From Rhodococcus jostii RHA1 (lineage in GTDB: Bacteria > Actinomycetota > Actinomycetes > Mycobacteriales > Mycobacteriaceae): a DNA stretch of 64,000 nucleotides. The DNA is taken from NCBI RefSeq assembly GCF_000014565.1, contig NC_008268.1, positions 2,418,001 through 2,482,000 of the forward strand, in the 5' to 3' direction. The notes beneath the pieces were generated by a model. That model had not been told where the DNA came from and ran no database searches. It saw only the letters and a program-made list of their open reading frames with translations. The number at the start of each line of letters is the position of its first letter. Within the stretch, counting starts at the first letter, position 1. The translations under genes were made by a program, and so were the position numbers. Below are positions 1 to 9,509 of this stretch, piece by piece.

Positions 1-786
1 CCCGGACAGAAGGAGGAACGACATGTTGATCAGCGCGTGGGCGTGGAACAGCGGCGACACGACGACGGTCGCGCCTGCGCCGGGCACCACACCGCGGTCC
101 CCGAGACTTTCGACGGGTCGCAGTTCGATTCCGCCGTCGGCGGTGGCGCGCACCTCGTGACCCGCACGCCAGGCGATCATCTGGGTCACGTTGGCGAGGA
201 CGTTGCGGTGCAGCACCCGCACACCTTTGGACAATCCGGTGGTGCCGCCCGTGTAGGCGAGGTGGGCGACGTCGTCCCCGGACACCTTCGGGGTGAACGG
301 TGCGGTGGCGTACCCGCGGACGAACTCCTCGAACCCGAATTGACCGCGACCTACGCCCGCGGGGAGGCCTGCCACCACGATGGTGCGGACGGTGGTGCCG
401 CTCGCCGCCTCGGTGAGGGTGTCCAGTTGTGCGGGCTGGGTGACGGCGGCGACCGCCGCCGTGTCGACGATCTGCGAGCGCAGGCCGGGGCCGGGTTGCA
501 GCGGGTTGACCAGGGTGACGGTCGCGCCGGCCCGCAGTGCGCCGTAGTAGGCCACGACGAATTCGATGCAGTTGCCGAGGTGCAGGAGCACCACGTCGCG
601 TTCGGCCACCCCCGAGTCCCGCAGGGCGGCGGCGAACGCGCCCGACCGCTGGTCGAGCTCGCGGTAGGTGCACACCGTGTCGCCGTCGACCACTGCGGCC
701 TTGTCTCCGTACAGGTCCGCCATGGCGGACGGAAACGCCGCCAACGTCAGGTCGGGGTAATGCAGTACCGGTGCAGCAGAATTCAC
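1..786 (-). CDS. Acyl-CoA synthetase (AMP-forming), 3' end cut by window edge
   Basis: The minus-strand frame is open from a GTG at 786 to base 1 (262 codons, no stop), so only the N-terminal half is present. The ATP-binding P-loop of class I adenylate-forming enzymes is visible as AYTGGTTGLSKGV. The enzyme should activate a carboxylic acid to its acyl-CoA through an acyl-adenylate; the substrate cannot be read. An AAGGGACC ribosome site precedes the GTG. It starts 17 bases after the SDR stop and is probably the third gene of a thiolase-SDR-ligase operon. Confidence 0.85.
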   Translation of the reverse strand, partial: MNSAAPVLHYPDLTLAAFPSAMADLYGDKAAVVDGDTVCTYRELDQRSGAFAAALRDSGVAERDVVLLHLGNCIEFVVAYYGALRAGATVTLVNPLQPGPGLRSQIVDTAAVAAVTQPAQLDTLTEAASGTTVRTIVVAGLPAGVGRGQFGFEEFVRGYATAPFTPKVSGDDVAHLAYTGGTTGLSKGVRVLHRNVLANVTQMIAWRAGHEVRATADGGIELRPVESLGDRGVVPGAGATVVVSPLFHAHALINMSFLLLSG

Positions 787-803
787 GTTCGGTCCCTTAC
801 TCG

Positions 804-1568
804 TCAGCGAGGTGCCATGCGGATGGCACCGTCCAGGCGGATGGTCTCACCGTTGAGGTAGCCGTTCTCGAGGATCTGGCAGGCGAGCTGCCCGAACTCG
901 CTGGGCTTGCCCAGACGCGACGGGCCCGGCACGGACTTCTCCAGCGACGCACGCACGTCGTCGCGCAGCCGGGCGAGGAGCGGGGTGTCCATGATTCCCG
1001 GGGCGATGGTGCACACCCGGATGTTGCGGCTGGCGAGGTCACGGGCCGCGGTGACCGTCATGCCCACGATGCCGGCCTTCGATGCGGTGTAGTTGATCTG
1101 CCCGATCTGACCTTCGAAGGCGGCGACGGACGCCGTCAGCACGACCGCGCCGCGCTCGCCGTCGATCTCCTCCTGCCGCGCGATCCGTTCCGCCCCGAGG
1201 CGCAGGGCGTTGAACGAGCCGACGAGGTTGAGCCGGATCACGAACTCGAAGTCCTCGACGGAGCCTGCCTTGCCGTCGGAGTCGAGGATGCGCATCCGCC
1301 GGCCGGCCCCGGCGCAGTGCACGATGCCGCGCAGGCCACCGCGGTCGTCGGCGACGTCGAGTGCGGCCGCGAACTGCTCGGAATCGGTGACGTCGGCGGG
1401 GGCGAACTGCGCTGCGCTGCCCAATTCCTTCGCTGCCGCCTCACCGTTGGAGTTCGGGAGGTCGATGAGCGTGACCTGAGCGCCTGCGTCGACGAGGCGG
1501 CGTGCCGTCGCGAGTCCGAGACCGGACGCACCGCCGGTGACCGCGGTCGAGATTCCCTCGAGTTCCAT
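804..1568 (-). CDS. SDR, 3-hydroxyacyl-CoA dehydrogenase (type II, HSD17B10-like)
   Basis: This is a 254-aa classical short-chain dehydrogenase. The Rossmann glycine motif TGGASGLG is at residues 11-18, an acidic D36 at the end of beta-2 favours NAD, and the YTASK catalytic motif is near residue 160. The insert and the C-terminal GETIRLDGAIRMAPR resemble 3-hydroxy-2-methylbutyryl-CoA dehydrogenases. The frame extends upstream, but ATG 1568 places the Rossmann motif at the usual distance. It lies between a thiolase and an acyl-CoA ligase, which fits the third oxidation step of a beta-oxidation-like route. The substrate is inferred from family and context only. Confidence 0.85.
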   Translation of the reverse strand: MELEGISTAVTGGASGLGLATARRLVDAGAQVTLIDLPNSNGEAAAKELGSAAQFAPADVTDSEQFAAALDVADDRGGLRGIVHCAGAGRRMRILDSDGKAGSVEDFEFVIRLNLVGSFNALRLGAERIARQEEIDGERGAVVLTASVAAFEGQIGQINYTASKAGIVGMTVTAARDLASRNIRVCTIAPGIMDTPLLARLRDDVRASLEKSVPGPSRLGKPSEFGQLACQILENGYLNGETIRLDGAIRMAPR

Positions 1569-1602
1569 CGTGCGGGTGTTCCCTTCGAAAAGTGTTGTCG
1601 GA

Positions 1603-2736
1603 TCAGAGAAGTTCGAGAATGGTGGCGTTGGCGAGGCCGCCCGCCTCACACATGGTCTGCAGTCCGTACCGGATGCCGTTGTCCCGCATGTGGTGGACGA
1701 GTCGGGTCATGAGGATCGCGCCGGAACCGCCGAGCGGGTGACCGACGGCGATGGCGCCGCCGAGCGGGTTCAGCCGGTCCGTTGCGGCGCCGGTCTCCGC
1801 CTGCCACGCCAGCGGGACGGGGGCGAAGGCCTCGTTCACCTCGAACGCGCCGATGTCGTCGATCTTCAGTCCGGACCGGGTCAGTGCCTTCTCCGTCGCG
1901 GCGATGGGTCCGGTCAGCATGATCACCGGGTCGTCGCCGGCGACGGCGCAGGTGTGGATGCGGGCCATCGGGGTCAGACCGAGTTGCGCGGCCTTCTCGC
2001 TCGTCGTGACGAGCAGTGCGCCGGCGCCGTCGGAGATCTGCGAGGAGTTGCCCGCGTGGATCACGCCGTCCTCCTTGAACACGGTCTTCAGCCTGCCGAG
2101 AGAGTCGAGTGTGCCGCCGCGGCGGATCCCCTCGTCCCCGGCGAGGACGTCGGAGAGCGGTGCGAGTTGCCCATCGAATGCTCCCCGGTCCGCGGCGTGC
2201 GCCGCGAGTTCGTGGGATCGCAGCGCGTACTCGTCGAGCACCTGACGGGAGAGCCCCCACTTCGCGGCCATCATCTCGGCGCCGGTGCCCTGGCTGAACC
2301 CGTCGACGCCGTACCGGTCGAGGACGGCCGCCGGGAAGTGCTCGCCATTCTTGCTGGCGCTGCCCATGGGAACCCGGCTCATGGACTCCACACCACCGGC
2401 GACGACGACGTCCTCGTGGCCGGCGATCACGGCGGCGGCGGCGAAGCTCACGGCCTGCTGGCTCGATCCGCACGCCCGGGTGAGTGTGGTGCCAGGAACC
2501 GTCTCCGGCCAGCCGGCGGCGAGGACGGCGGTGCGGGCGACGTTGCCTGCCTGCTCCCCCACCTGGCTGACGCAGCCCCACACGACGTCGCCGATCTCCT
2601 CCGGGGAGAGACTGGTACGCGCCGCGAGGGCCTCGAGGACGTGCGCCGACAGATTGGCGGGGTGGATTCCGGACAGGGAACCGCCACGCCGCCCGATGGG
2701 CGTGCGGACGGCGTCGACGATCACTGCATCGCGCAT
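1603..2736 (-). CDS. Thiolase (acetyl-CoA acyltransferase)
   Basis: This 377-aa protein has the thiolase motifs in order. The nucleophilic Cys is in the ACGSSQQAV segment, the histidine in GHPLGGSGA, and the second catalytic Cys in CEAGG close to the C-terminus. ATG 2736 is used; the frame continues upstream for 20 codons that look non-coding. It should cleave a 3-ketoacyl-CoA with CoA, releasing acetyl- or propionyl-CoA. It is followed 34 bases later by the 3-hydroxyacyl-CoA dehydrogenase, so the two steps are adjacent. The active-site context is slightly atypical (CEAGG rather than CxGGG), suggesting a degradative thiolase of a specialised subfamily. Confidence 0.88.
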   Translation of the reverse strand: MRDAVIVDAVRTPIGRRGGSLSGIHPANLSAHVLEALAARTSLSPEEIGDVVWGCVSQVGEQAGNVARTAVLAAGWPETVPGTTLTRACGSSQQAVSFAAAAVIAGHEDVVVAGGVESMSRVPMGSASKNGEHFPAAVLDRYGVDGFSQGTGAEMMAAKWGLSRQVLDEYALRSHELAAHAADRGAFDGQLAPLSDVLAGDEGIRRGGTLDSLGRLKTVFKEDGVIHAGNSSQISDGAGALLVTTSEKAAQLGLTPMARIHTCAVAGDDPVIMLTGPIAATEKALTRSGLKIDDIGAFEVNEAFAPVPLAWQAETGAATDRLNPLGGAIAVGHPLGGSGAILMTRLVHHMRDNGIRYGLQTMCEAGGLANATILELL

Positions 2737-2821
2737 GGTGTGTTCCTTCGATCTGAGGGGGTCACTCGAATCAATCACGGGCGATGTCGTCGGCACAACG
2801 ACTTTTCGGCCGAACGCAGGG

Positions 2822-4150
2822 TTAGTTCGTGCCTATGTCCGCAGCGTCGCCCCGGACCAGCTTCTTGTCGCGCTCGGGGTTCGCGAAGACCAGCGCGCCG
2901 ACGGCGCACACGGCGGCGACGAGTCCGAGCGCCTGGAACGCGGTGGCATAGCCCGCGGCGGGCGAGGCCGCCGCGTCGACGATCAGACCTGTCGCGTAGG
3001 GGGCGACGAGGCCACCGATCGCCATGACGGCGAGAAAGACGCCCAGGGTGCCCGCGGTCTGACGGGGCGGGCAGATCTCCGAGATCGCCGCGTTGAGCAG
3101 CGGGAACACCGATGCGGCGAAGCCGTAGCCGACGGAGACGACGAGGACGGCGACGGCGGGTGCGGTGATGGACGGCAGCGCCAGCAGAATCGCGCCGCAG
3201 ATCAGCACCCCGACGGCGGGGACGATGACGCGGACGACGCGGGACGTCGAGCCGCGTGCGAGCAGACGGTCGCCGATCACGGACGAGAGCAGCATCAGGA
3301 TCAGCCCGGCGATGCTCGGGAACGCGAACATGGAGCCGGCCTGGAGGCGGCTGTATCCGAGGCCCACCTCGAAGTACGAGGGCAGCCACGTCAGAACCAC
3401 GGCAACCAGTGCATACACGCTCATGACGAGAAACGCGCCGCTGATGAACGTCCGGGTCCGGAAGATGCGACCCCACGGCACCGCCGGTTCGCCCGCGTCA
3501 CCGGGGGCCGCGGAATCGGCGCCCTTGCCGCTGCGAATGTACGGGCCCTCGCTCCAGACGGTCAGCCACACGACGCACCACAGGACGCCGATGACCGCCA
3601 GCGCGACCAGCGCGTAGCGCCATCCGAACGTGACGGTCACGAATGCGAGAGCAGGCGCGACGGCGATCTTGGCGATGGACGCGGCACCGGCGAGCAGAGC
3701 GCTCGGCAGTCCGCGCTTGGCGGGTGCGTGCCACGAGTACGCCGCCGTGTGGAGCAGCGCGGAACTCGGCCCCTCGGCGAGCCCGAGCAGCAGGCGGCTG
3801 ACCAGCAACACCGCGAAAGACGCGACGACCACGAGCGGGAGTATCGCGACGGACCAGGCGATCGCGAGCAGCAGCAGCGCCCACCGCAGCGACATCCAGC
3901 GGTTCAGCGCGCCGGCGAAGAACCCGCCGACGGTGAAGGTCAGGAAGAAGAGGCTGCCCACCAGCCCGATCTGCGAGGCGCTCAGTCCCAGCTCGTGGGC
4001 GAGGGGTTGGGCGATGATGCCGAGGACGGCCTTGTCCGCGTAGTTGACGACGTAGAGCAGCACGAGGAGCCCGGTCAGGCCCCAAGCGCGGCTGCGGGAC
4101 TCGGAACCGATGGCGACGGTCCGGTCGAGGATGGCAGTGGAGCGGGTCAC
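2822..4150 (-). CDS. MFS transporter
   Basis: This 442-aa protein has about 12 hydrophobic segments and major facilitator features: an NYADKAVLG-type first loop and GSLFFLTFTVGG in the early helices. The ADKAVLG signature is seen in the anion:cation symporter branch that takes up carboxylates and aromatic acids. The start is GTG at 4150 with AAGGG upstream. The gene precedes the thiolase operon on the same strand by 85 bases and probably imports the acid degraded by it. Substrate unknown. Confidence 0.8.
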   Translation of the reverse strand: MTRSTAILDRTVAIGSESRSRAWGLTGLLVLLYVVNYADKAVLGIIAQPLAHELGLSASQIGLVGSLFFLTFTVGGFFAGALNRWMSLRWALLLLAIAWSVAILPLVVVASFAVLLVSRLLLGLAEGPSSALLHTAAYSWHAPAKRGLPSALLAGAASIAKIAVAPALAFVTVTFGWRYALVALAVIGVLWCVVWLTVWSEGPYIRSGKGADSAAPGDAGEPAVPWGRIFRTRTFISGAFLVMSVYALVAVVLTWLPSYFEVGLGYSRLQAGSMFAFPSIAGLILMLLSSVIGDRLLARGSTSRVVRVIVPAVGVLICGAILLALPSITAPAVAVLVVSVGYGFAASVFPLLNAAISEICPPRQTAGTLGVFLAVMAIGGLVAPYATGLIVDAAASPAAGYATAFQALGLVAAVCAVGALVFANPERDKKLVRGDAADIGTN

Positions 4151-4481
4151 GTGGTGATCCCTTCGGAAGCGTGGTGGCGTGGGTCACAGTGTCACGGTTC
4201 ATTCAACGTACCGGGGTGCCCGCGATCAATACGCACTCGGCGAAGGCACCGGCTACGTCTGCCTATGTGTCGGCAGATTCGAGGTGTCTCGCGTGCATTG
4301 GACTGCGCTATCCGACCGATAGCCGAACGGCCCTAGCCGGGCCCCCGCGGATCGGGCATTCTCATCACATGAGCCGCCCCCGCCCGGACTCTCGATCCGA
4401 CGAACACTCCGAGGTTCGGAAGATAATGATCGGCAAGGTCGTACTACGCAGTTACGCACTGTAATTCGAAGGAGAAAGCCC
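4151..4481. other. Divergent intergenic region with small inverted repeats
   Basis: This is a 331-base gap between the divergent MFS and acyl-CoA dehydrogenase genes. I see no gene. It holds three short inverted repeats: TCTGCC-N8-GGCAGA (4258-4277), GCTATC-CGACC-GATAGC (4307-4323) and GGCCC-N5-GGGCC (4329-4343). These could be operators for a regulator of both sides, but none matches a site I recognise. Confidence 0.5.
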
Positions 4482-5639
4482 GTGCAGCGTACGGTGTTCA
4501 ACGAAGATCACGACGCGTTCCGGAAGACGATCCGCGACTTCATCGCCAAGGAAGTCGCCCCCGTCCACCACGAGTGGGAGGGCGAAGGGCATCCCCCGCG
4601 CGACTTCTACCGTCGTCTCGGGGAGCTCGGCGTACTCGGCATCCAGGTGCCAGAGGAGTTCGGCGGCGGCGGTGAGAAGAGTTTCAAGTTCGCGGCGGTG
4701 GTCGGCGAGGAGACGGCGGCCGCCGGAGTCACGTTCGGCAGCTACTCCGTGCACACCAACCTGATCCTGCCGTACCTGCTCGAATACGCGAACGACGAGC
4801 AGAAGCAGCGGTGGCTCCCCGGATTCGCGTCGGGTGACATCATGTTCGCCATCGCGATGACCGAGCCGGGCACCGGTTCGGACCTCGCCAACATCGCGAC
4901 GTCGGCCAAGCTGTCCGACGACGGGTCGCACTACGTCCTGAACGGCGCGAAGACGTTCATCACCGGGGGCGCGCTCGCCGACCGGATCCTCGTGGTGTGC
5001 CGCACCGCGCCCAGCACCCCCGAGGACCGCCGGGCCGGTCTGACCATCCTCGTCGTCGACACCACCTCCGAGGGTTTCGCGGTGGGTCGCAAGATCGAGA
5101 AGATCGGCCTGAAGGCCTCGGACACCGCCGAACTGTCCTTCACCGACGTCACGGTGCCCGTGGCGGACCGCCTCGGCGACGAAGGTGCCGGTTTCAGCTA
5201 CCTCACCCACAACCTCGCCCAGGAACGCCTCTCCATCGCGCTCGGCGGGTCGGCGACCGCGGCCGCGGCGCTGCAGCACGCGATCGCATACGTCAAGGAG
5301 CGCAAGGTGTTCGGCAAACCCGTCGCGGCATTCCAGAACACCAAGTTCGTGCTCGCCGAGTGCGCCACCGAGGTCGAGGCGATCCAGCTGATGGCCGACC
5401 GCGCGCTCGAACTGCACGACGCCGGCGAACTCACGGTCCCGGATGCCGCGAAGGCGAAGTTGTTCTGCACCGAGGCCGCGGGCCGGGTCATCGACAAGTG
5501 CCTGCAATTGCACGGCGGATACGGCTACATCCTCGAGTACCCCATCGCGCGGTTGTACGCGGACACCCGTGTCTCCCGCATCTACGGCGGCACGAGCGAG
5601 GTCATGAAGACGATCATCGCGAAGGATCTCGGCCTCTGA
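4482..5639 (+). CDS. Acyl-CoA dehydrogenase (LCAD/IVD type)
   Basis: This is a 385-aa FAD-dependent acyl-CoA dehydrogenase introducing the 2,3-double bond into an acyl-CoA. FAD/substrate signatures [11 protein letters not shown] and the C-terminal [10 protein letters not shown] are visible. The usual MCAD-position catalytic Glu (YEGT) is Gly here (YGGT). The base is instead expected in LAQERLSIA, the helix-G position of isovaleryl- and long-chain dehydrogenases. The start is GTG 4482, preceded by AAGGAG. It begins a plus-strand unit with the Tam-like methyltransferase 49 bases downstream and faces the MFS/thiolase operon. Confidence 0.88.
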   Translation: MQRTVFNEDHDAFRKTIRDFIAKEVAPVHHEWEGEGHPPRDFYRRLGELGVLGIQVPEEFGGGGEKSFKFAAVVGEETAAAGVTFGSYSVHTNLILPYLLEYANDEQKQRWLPGFASGDIMFAIAMTEPGTGSDLANIATSAKLSDDGSHYVLNGAKTFITGGALADRILVVCRTAPSTPEDRRAGLTILVVDTTSEGFAVGRKIEKIGLKASDTAELSFTDVTVPVADRLGDEGAGFSYLTHNLAQERLSIALGGSATAAAALQHAIAYVKERKVFGKPVAAFQNTKFVLAECATEVEAIQLMADRALELHDAGELTVPDAAKAKLFCTEAAGRVIDKCLQLHGGYGYILEYPIARLYADTRVSRIYGGTSEVMKTIIAKDLGL

Positions 5640-5688
5640 CCCCACACGCCAACAGTATGGGCGTACTGTTTCAGGCGAGGAGGACTAC

Positions 5689-6453
5689 ATGTGGGATCCG
5701 AACAAGTACCTCGCCTTCGCGGACCATCGCGGGCGCCCGTTCTACGAGTTGCTGTCGCGAGTCGACGCGCGGTCACCGCGCCGCGTCGTCGACCTCGGTT
5801 GCGGCCCGGGAAACCTGACCGTCAGCCTGGCCGAACGATGGCCGGACGCCGTCCTCGAGGCCTCCGACAGCTCACCCGAGATGGTCGAGGCCGCGCGTGA
5901 ACGCGGCCTCGACGCCGGCAGGCAGGACGTGCGCGACTGGACGCCGAAGCCCGACACGGACGTCGTCGTCTCCAACGCCGCTCTGCAGTGGGTGCCCGAG
6001 CACCGGGAGTTGTTGCGTCGCTGGCCGACCCAACTGCCGTCGGGGGCGTGGATCGCGGTGCAGGTTCCCGGCAACTTCGACGCGCCGTCGCACACGATCG
6101 TCCGTGACCTCGCCTCGCGCGAACGGTGGTCGCGGTCGCTGCCGGACGTGCCGTTCCGCGCGAGCACGGTCGTCGACGATCCCGCCGACTACGCCGGGCT
6201 CCTCGCCGACGCCGGATGCGCCGTCGATGCCTGGGAGACCACGTACGTGCAGCGGCTGACCGGGGAGAACCCGGTTCTGGAGTGGATCACCGGCACCGCG
6301 CTCCGCCCGGTCAAGGACGCCCTCTCGGCGCCGGAGTGGGACCTGTTCCGCGAAGAACTCGCCCCGCTCCTCGACGAGGCGTACCCCCGGCGACCGGACG
6401 GCAGCACGTTCTTCCCGTTCCGGCGCATCTTCGTGGTCGCCCAGGTGCAGTGA
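5689..6453 (+). CDS. tam: Trans-aconitate 2-methyltransferase-like SAM enzyme
   Basis: This 254-aa class I methyltransferase has motif I at [12 protein letters not shown] (about residues 32-43) and an acidic residue in [10 protein letters not shown] that binds the SAM ribose. The N-terminal [10 protein letters not shown] and overall length match Tam proteins, which methyl-esterify trans-aconitate, a by-product that inhibits aconitase. A GAGGAGG ribosome site lies just before ATG 5689. The link to the neighbouring dehydrogenase is only positional. Tam-like proteins vary in substrate, so this is a family call. Confidence 0.8.
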   Translation: MWDPNKYLAFADHRGRPFYELLSRVDARSPRRVVDLGCGPGNLTVSLAERWPDAVLEASDSSPEMVEAARERGLDAGRQDVRDWTPKPDTDVVVSNAALQWVPEHRELLRRWPTQLPSGAWIAVQVPGNFDAPSHTIVRDLASRERWSRSLPDVPFRASTVVDDPADYAGLLADAGCAVDAWETTYVQRLTGENPVLEWITGTALRPVKDALSAPEWDLFREELAPLLDEAYPRRPDGSTFFPFRRIFVVAQVQ

Positions 6454-6480
6454 TCGACCGGCTGGAGTGATCGACCGGCT
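6450..6480. repeat. 14-bp direct repeat between convergent genes
   Basis: GTGATCGACCGGCT occurs at 6450-6463 and again at 6467-6480. The first copy contains the tam stop codon and the second abuts the stop of the convergent TAXI gene. It looks like a small local duplication. Confidence 0.8.
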
Positions 6481-7421
6481 CAGCCGTGGTGTCTCCGGTA
6501 CGCCGCGGCAGCGCCGGGATGCAGCGGCACCCCCGCGGTGACGATCAGCGACTGCCGGTCCAGGAACTGGCTGCCGGTCGCCTGATCCGGCACCAGTTCC
6601 GCCGCGTGGTCGATGAGCACCTCGACGAGGGCGCCGGCGGCGCTGTCCGAGACGGCGGGGTCGGCGAGCAGCAGGTTCGCGAGACCGATCGTCGCGACCG
6701 ACGTCTGCTGTCCGTACGTGCCGGGCGGAATCAGCACCGGCTCGTAGCGGGGGCCGAACCGCTCCCGCAGCAATTCCAGTTCGGCGGACAGGTCGAGTAG
6801 ACGCAGCGGGATCCCGAGATCCGCGAACGACGGGGTGGGCACTCCGCCTGCCCACAGAACCGCGTCGACGGTGCCGTCACGCAGCGCCTGCCCCGCATCG
6901 GTCATCGACAGGTGCAGACGCGTCACGGCTCCCGGACCCGCCAGACCGAGCACCTCGAGGATCCGTTCGCCCGTCAGTTCCGCACCGGAGCCTGTGGCAC
7001 CCAAGCTGATTCGGGTGCCTCTCAGTTGCGAGGTGTCCGCGATCCCGGAATCGGCGCGCACCGCGAGTTGCATGTAGTTCTCGTACACCTTGCCGATGGC
7101 GGTGAACCCGGCGCCGGCCCCCAGAGCCGATACGGCGGCGTCGGCGAGACTCAGTGCCAGTTCCGCGTCTCCGGACGCCAGCGCCGCCAGATTGTCCACC
7201 GACCCCGCGGTGCGGACCGGGACGATGCTCACCGGCAGTGCGGCACGCTCCGCCGCCTGGGCCGTCAATTGGGCGAACTCCCAGAAGAATCCGCCCTCCT
7301 CACCGGCCGCGAGCCGCAGCGGATCGCGGCCGCTGTCCGAGCACGCGGCGAGCACCGAACCCGTGGCCGCGGTCGCCCCGGCGGCGACGACGCCGCGCAG
7401 AAGTGCACGTCGGGTGATCAC
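6480..7421 (-). CDS. TAXI-family (TRAP-associated) solute-binding lipoprotein
   Basis: This 313-aa protein starts with a twin-arginine-like ITRRALLRG, a hydrophobic stretch and a lipobox VLAAC, so it is an exported lipoprotein. The mature part resembles TAXI substrate-binding proteins (RLAAGEEGGFFWEFAQ near the N-terminus, RISLGATGSG in the middle). These normally hand carboxylates to a TRAP permease. No permease gene is present. Its GTG start overlaps the histidine kinase stop by four bases, so it is translationally coupled to a signalling pair. A sensor role is possible. Confidence 0.82.
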   Translation of the reverse strand: MITRRALLRGVVAAGATAATGSVLAACSDSGRDPLRLAAGEEGGFFWEFAQLTAQAAERAALPVSIVPVRTAGSVDNLAALASGDAELALSLADAAVSALGAGAGFTAIGKVYENYMQLAVRADSGIADTSQLRGTRISLGATGSGAELTGERILEVLGLAGPGAVTRLHLSMTDAGQALRDGTVDAVLWAGGVPTPSFADLGIPLRLLDLSAELELLRERFGPRYEPVLIPPGTYGQQTSVATIGLANLLLADPAVSDSAAGALVEVLIDHAAELVPDQATGSQFLDRQSLIVTAGVPLHPGAAAAYRRHHG

Positions 7422-8833
7422 GGCGCCACCGTCGGAAGTGTCAGCGTCACCCGCAGCCCGTGTGGCTGCTCCGCAGCGATCGTCAGCGCCCCACCGCCGC
7501 CCTCGACGAGCGCGGTCGCGATGGACAACCCGAGCCCGGTGCCCTGCTGCGCCGCCCCGGACCCGCGGAAGAAACGCGACGACAGTTTGCCGATCTCGTC
7601 CTCACCCACCCCGGCCCCGTCGTCGCTCACCCGGATCTCGATTCCCGCGGCCGACCGTCCCGAGTCGATCCGGACCGTCGAACCTCGACCGGCGTACGCG
7701 TGCGCGTTGCTGAGCAGGACGTCCAGGACCTGCGCCAGGTGACTGGACCGGAAGTCGGCGACCAGCGGTTCGGCCGGTTCCCGGAGCACGAGGTCCATCC
7801 CCGATTCCGCGAGAGCCTCCGTCCAGGCGTCGGCACGGTCCGCGAGTACGGCACCGACGTCACATCCGCCGTGCGCGGTCTCGTCGTCGGCGGAGTCCGC
7901 GGGCGATTCGGCGACGGCCAGCGCCAGCAGTCCGTCGAGGATCCCGCCGAGCCGATCGACCTCCATCCCCGTGCGGCGGTAGGTTTCGGCCCCGGTTTCG
8001 GAGACGTGTGGGCCGAGGGAGTCCAACCGGATGTGCAGGGCCGCGAGAGGGTTTCGGAGCTGATGGGCAGTGTCGGCGATCAGCTGCCGCTGCGCCTGAC
8101 CGGACGCCTGGACTGCGCCCGACATGGTGTCGAACGCCTTCGCGAGTTCCTGGACCTCCGGTGGCCCGCTGTAGCTGTCGGACGGCCGCCCGGTGCTGCG
8201 ACGCACCCGCGGACGCGGCGACGGGACGGCGTCGGTGAGGGCGCCGACCCTGGCGGTGAGCGCCCCGAGCGGACGAACGGTCCACCGGGACAGCGCGATC
8301 GCGACCGCGGTGACCGCCGCCAGCGCGACGAGCGCCCCCGCGACGATCACCAGCCACGACGTCCGGATGGATTCCCGTGCGGCGCGGGTGGACACGTCCA
8401 GGACCACGGCACCGTCCACCTGCGCTCCGGTGCCGACGGGTACGGCCGACAGGACACGGTCCGCCGACCACGGTGTGAGCGAACCGCTGATCCCCTGCTT
8501 CTGGTTGCGCAGTCCCGCCGTGATCGCCGCGGCCACGTCGGCGTCGTCCGGCGACAGTCCGGCGCCCGCGCGGAGGTTGCCTCGTGCGTCGACGATGAGG
8601 ACGCCCTCGCCGTACAACTCGTGGTAGCGGGCCACCTCCTCCCGCAGCAGCGTGGTACTTCCCGGGGCCTGGGTCTGTCCGGCGAGGCTGGCGAAATGCG
8701 TCGCATCCGCCTCCCGGCTCAGCCGCAGAGCCTGGGTTCTCCCGGCGCTGGTGGCCAGCGCCAGCGGGACGGCGAAGGCCACCACCGCGACGGCCGCGAA
8801 CACCAGCAGAACGGCGAGCACACGGCGGCGCAC
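7418..8833 (-). CDS. Sensor histidine kinase
   Basis: This 471-aa kinase has an N-terminal membrane segment (about 4-30), an extracytoplasmic domain to about 158, a second membrane segment (about 160-182) and a HAMP-like linker. The dimerisation domain carries H257 in TAHQLRNP, and the ATPase domain has N box LLSNAHAY, G1 DDGAGVG and G2 GTGLGLS. It starts at GTG 8833, one base past the response regulator stop, and overlaps the TAXI gene at its 3' end. The arrangement recalls TctD/TctE-type systems that sense tricarboxylates, but the ligand is unknown. Confidence 0.9.
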   Translation of the reverse strand: MRRRVLAVLLVFAAVAVVAFAVPLALATSAGRTQALRLSREADATHFASLAGQTQAPGSTTLLREEVARYHELYGEGVLIVDARGNLRAGAGLSPDDADVAAAITAGLRNQKQGISGSLTPWSADRVLSAVPVGTGAQVDGAVVLDVSTRAARESIRTSWLVIVAGALVALAAVTAVAIALSRWTVRPLGALTARVGALTDAVPSPRPRVRRSTGRPSDSYSGPPEVQELAKAFDTMSGAVQASGQAQRQLIADTAHQLRNPLAALHIRLDSLGPHVSETGAETYRRTGMEVDRLGGILDGLLALAVAESPADSADDETAHGGCDVGAVLADRADAWTEALAESGMDLVLREPAEPLVADFRSSHLAQVLDVLLSNAHAYAGRGSTVRIDSGRSAAGIEIRVSDDGAGVGEDEIGKLSSRFFRGSGAAQQGTGLGLSIATALVEGGGGALTIAAEQPHGLRVTLTLPTVAP

Positions 8834-8834
8834 G

Positions 8835-9494
8835 TCAAGTGCCCCAGCGGTAGCCGTACCCGCGGATGGTCGAGATGAGCCCCGGCCGGCCCAGTTTCGC
8901 GCGCAACCCGGTCATGTGCACGTCGAGGGTGCGTGAGATCGCCACGTACGCGTCGCCCCACACCGCATCCATCAGTTGCTGGCGACTCACGGCGGCGCCG
9001 GGACGGGTGACGAGCACCTCGAGAAGCTCGAACTCCTTGGCTGTCAACGCCACCGGAGCTCCGCCGACCTCCACTTCGCGTGCCGCCAGATCGACCACCA
9101 CATCACCTTCGGTGACCGTCTGCGCGGCCGAGGCCGCGGTCGCGCGGCGACGCTGGGTCACGACGTCGAGCCGCGCCAGCAATTCCGCGAGCCGCGCCGG
9201 CTTGACGAGGTAGTCGTCCGCCCCGCCCCGCAGTCCCCGCACCACCGACCGTTCGTCGTCGCGGGCGGTGAGGATCACCACCGGAACGTCGCTGACGGCC
9301 CGCAGCTGCCGGAGCACCTGCAGGCCGTCCGCGTCGGGGAGACCGAGGTCGAGGATCACCGCGTCCATACCGCGATGGCCGAGAAGGAGATCGGAACCGC
9401 GCCGCATGCGCACCGCCTCGTGGCCGTGGGTGGCCAGTGCTTCCACGAGTGCGTCGCCGACTCCGTCGTCGTCCTCGACCACCGCGATCTGCAC
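8835..9494 (-). CDS. OmpR/PhoB-family response regulator
   Basis: This 219-aa regulator has a receiver domain with acidic pocket EDDD (7-10), phosphoacceptor D49 in VILDLGLP, and K in YLVKP. A winged-helix DNA-binding domain follows, ending RTLDVHMTGLRAKL and IRGYGYRW. It is the partner of the kinase that follows immediately. It lies 15 bases after the MHS carrier gene, so carrier, regulator, kinase and binding protein may form one transcript. Confidence 0.92.
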   Translation of the reverse strand: MQIAVVEDDDGVGDALVEALATHGHEAVRMRRGSDLLLGHRGMDAVILDLGLPDADGLQVLRQLRAVSDVPVVILTARDDERSVVRGLRGGADDYLVKPARLAELLARLDVVTQRRRATAASAAQTVTEGDVVVDLAAREVEVGGAPVALTAKEFELLEVLVTRPGAAVSRQQLMDAVWGDAYVAISRTLDVHMTGLRAKLGRPGLISTIRGYGYRWGT

Positions 9495-9509
9495 TTCTCT
9501 TCCCTTCGA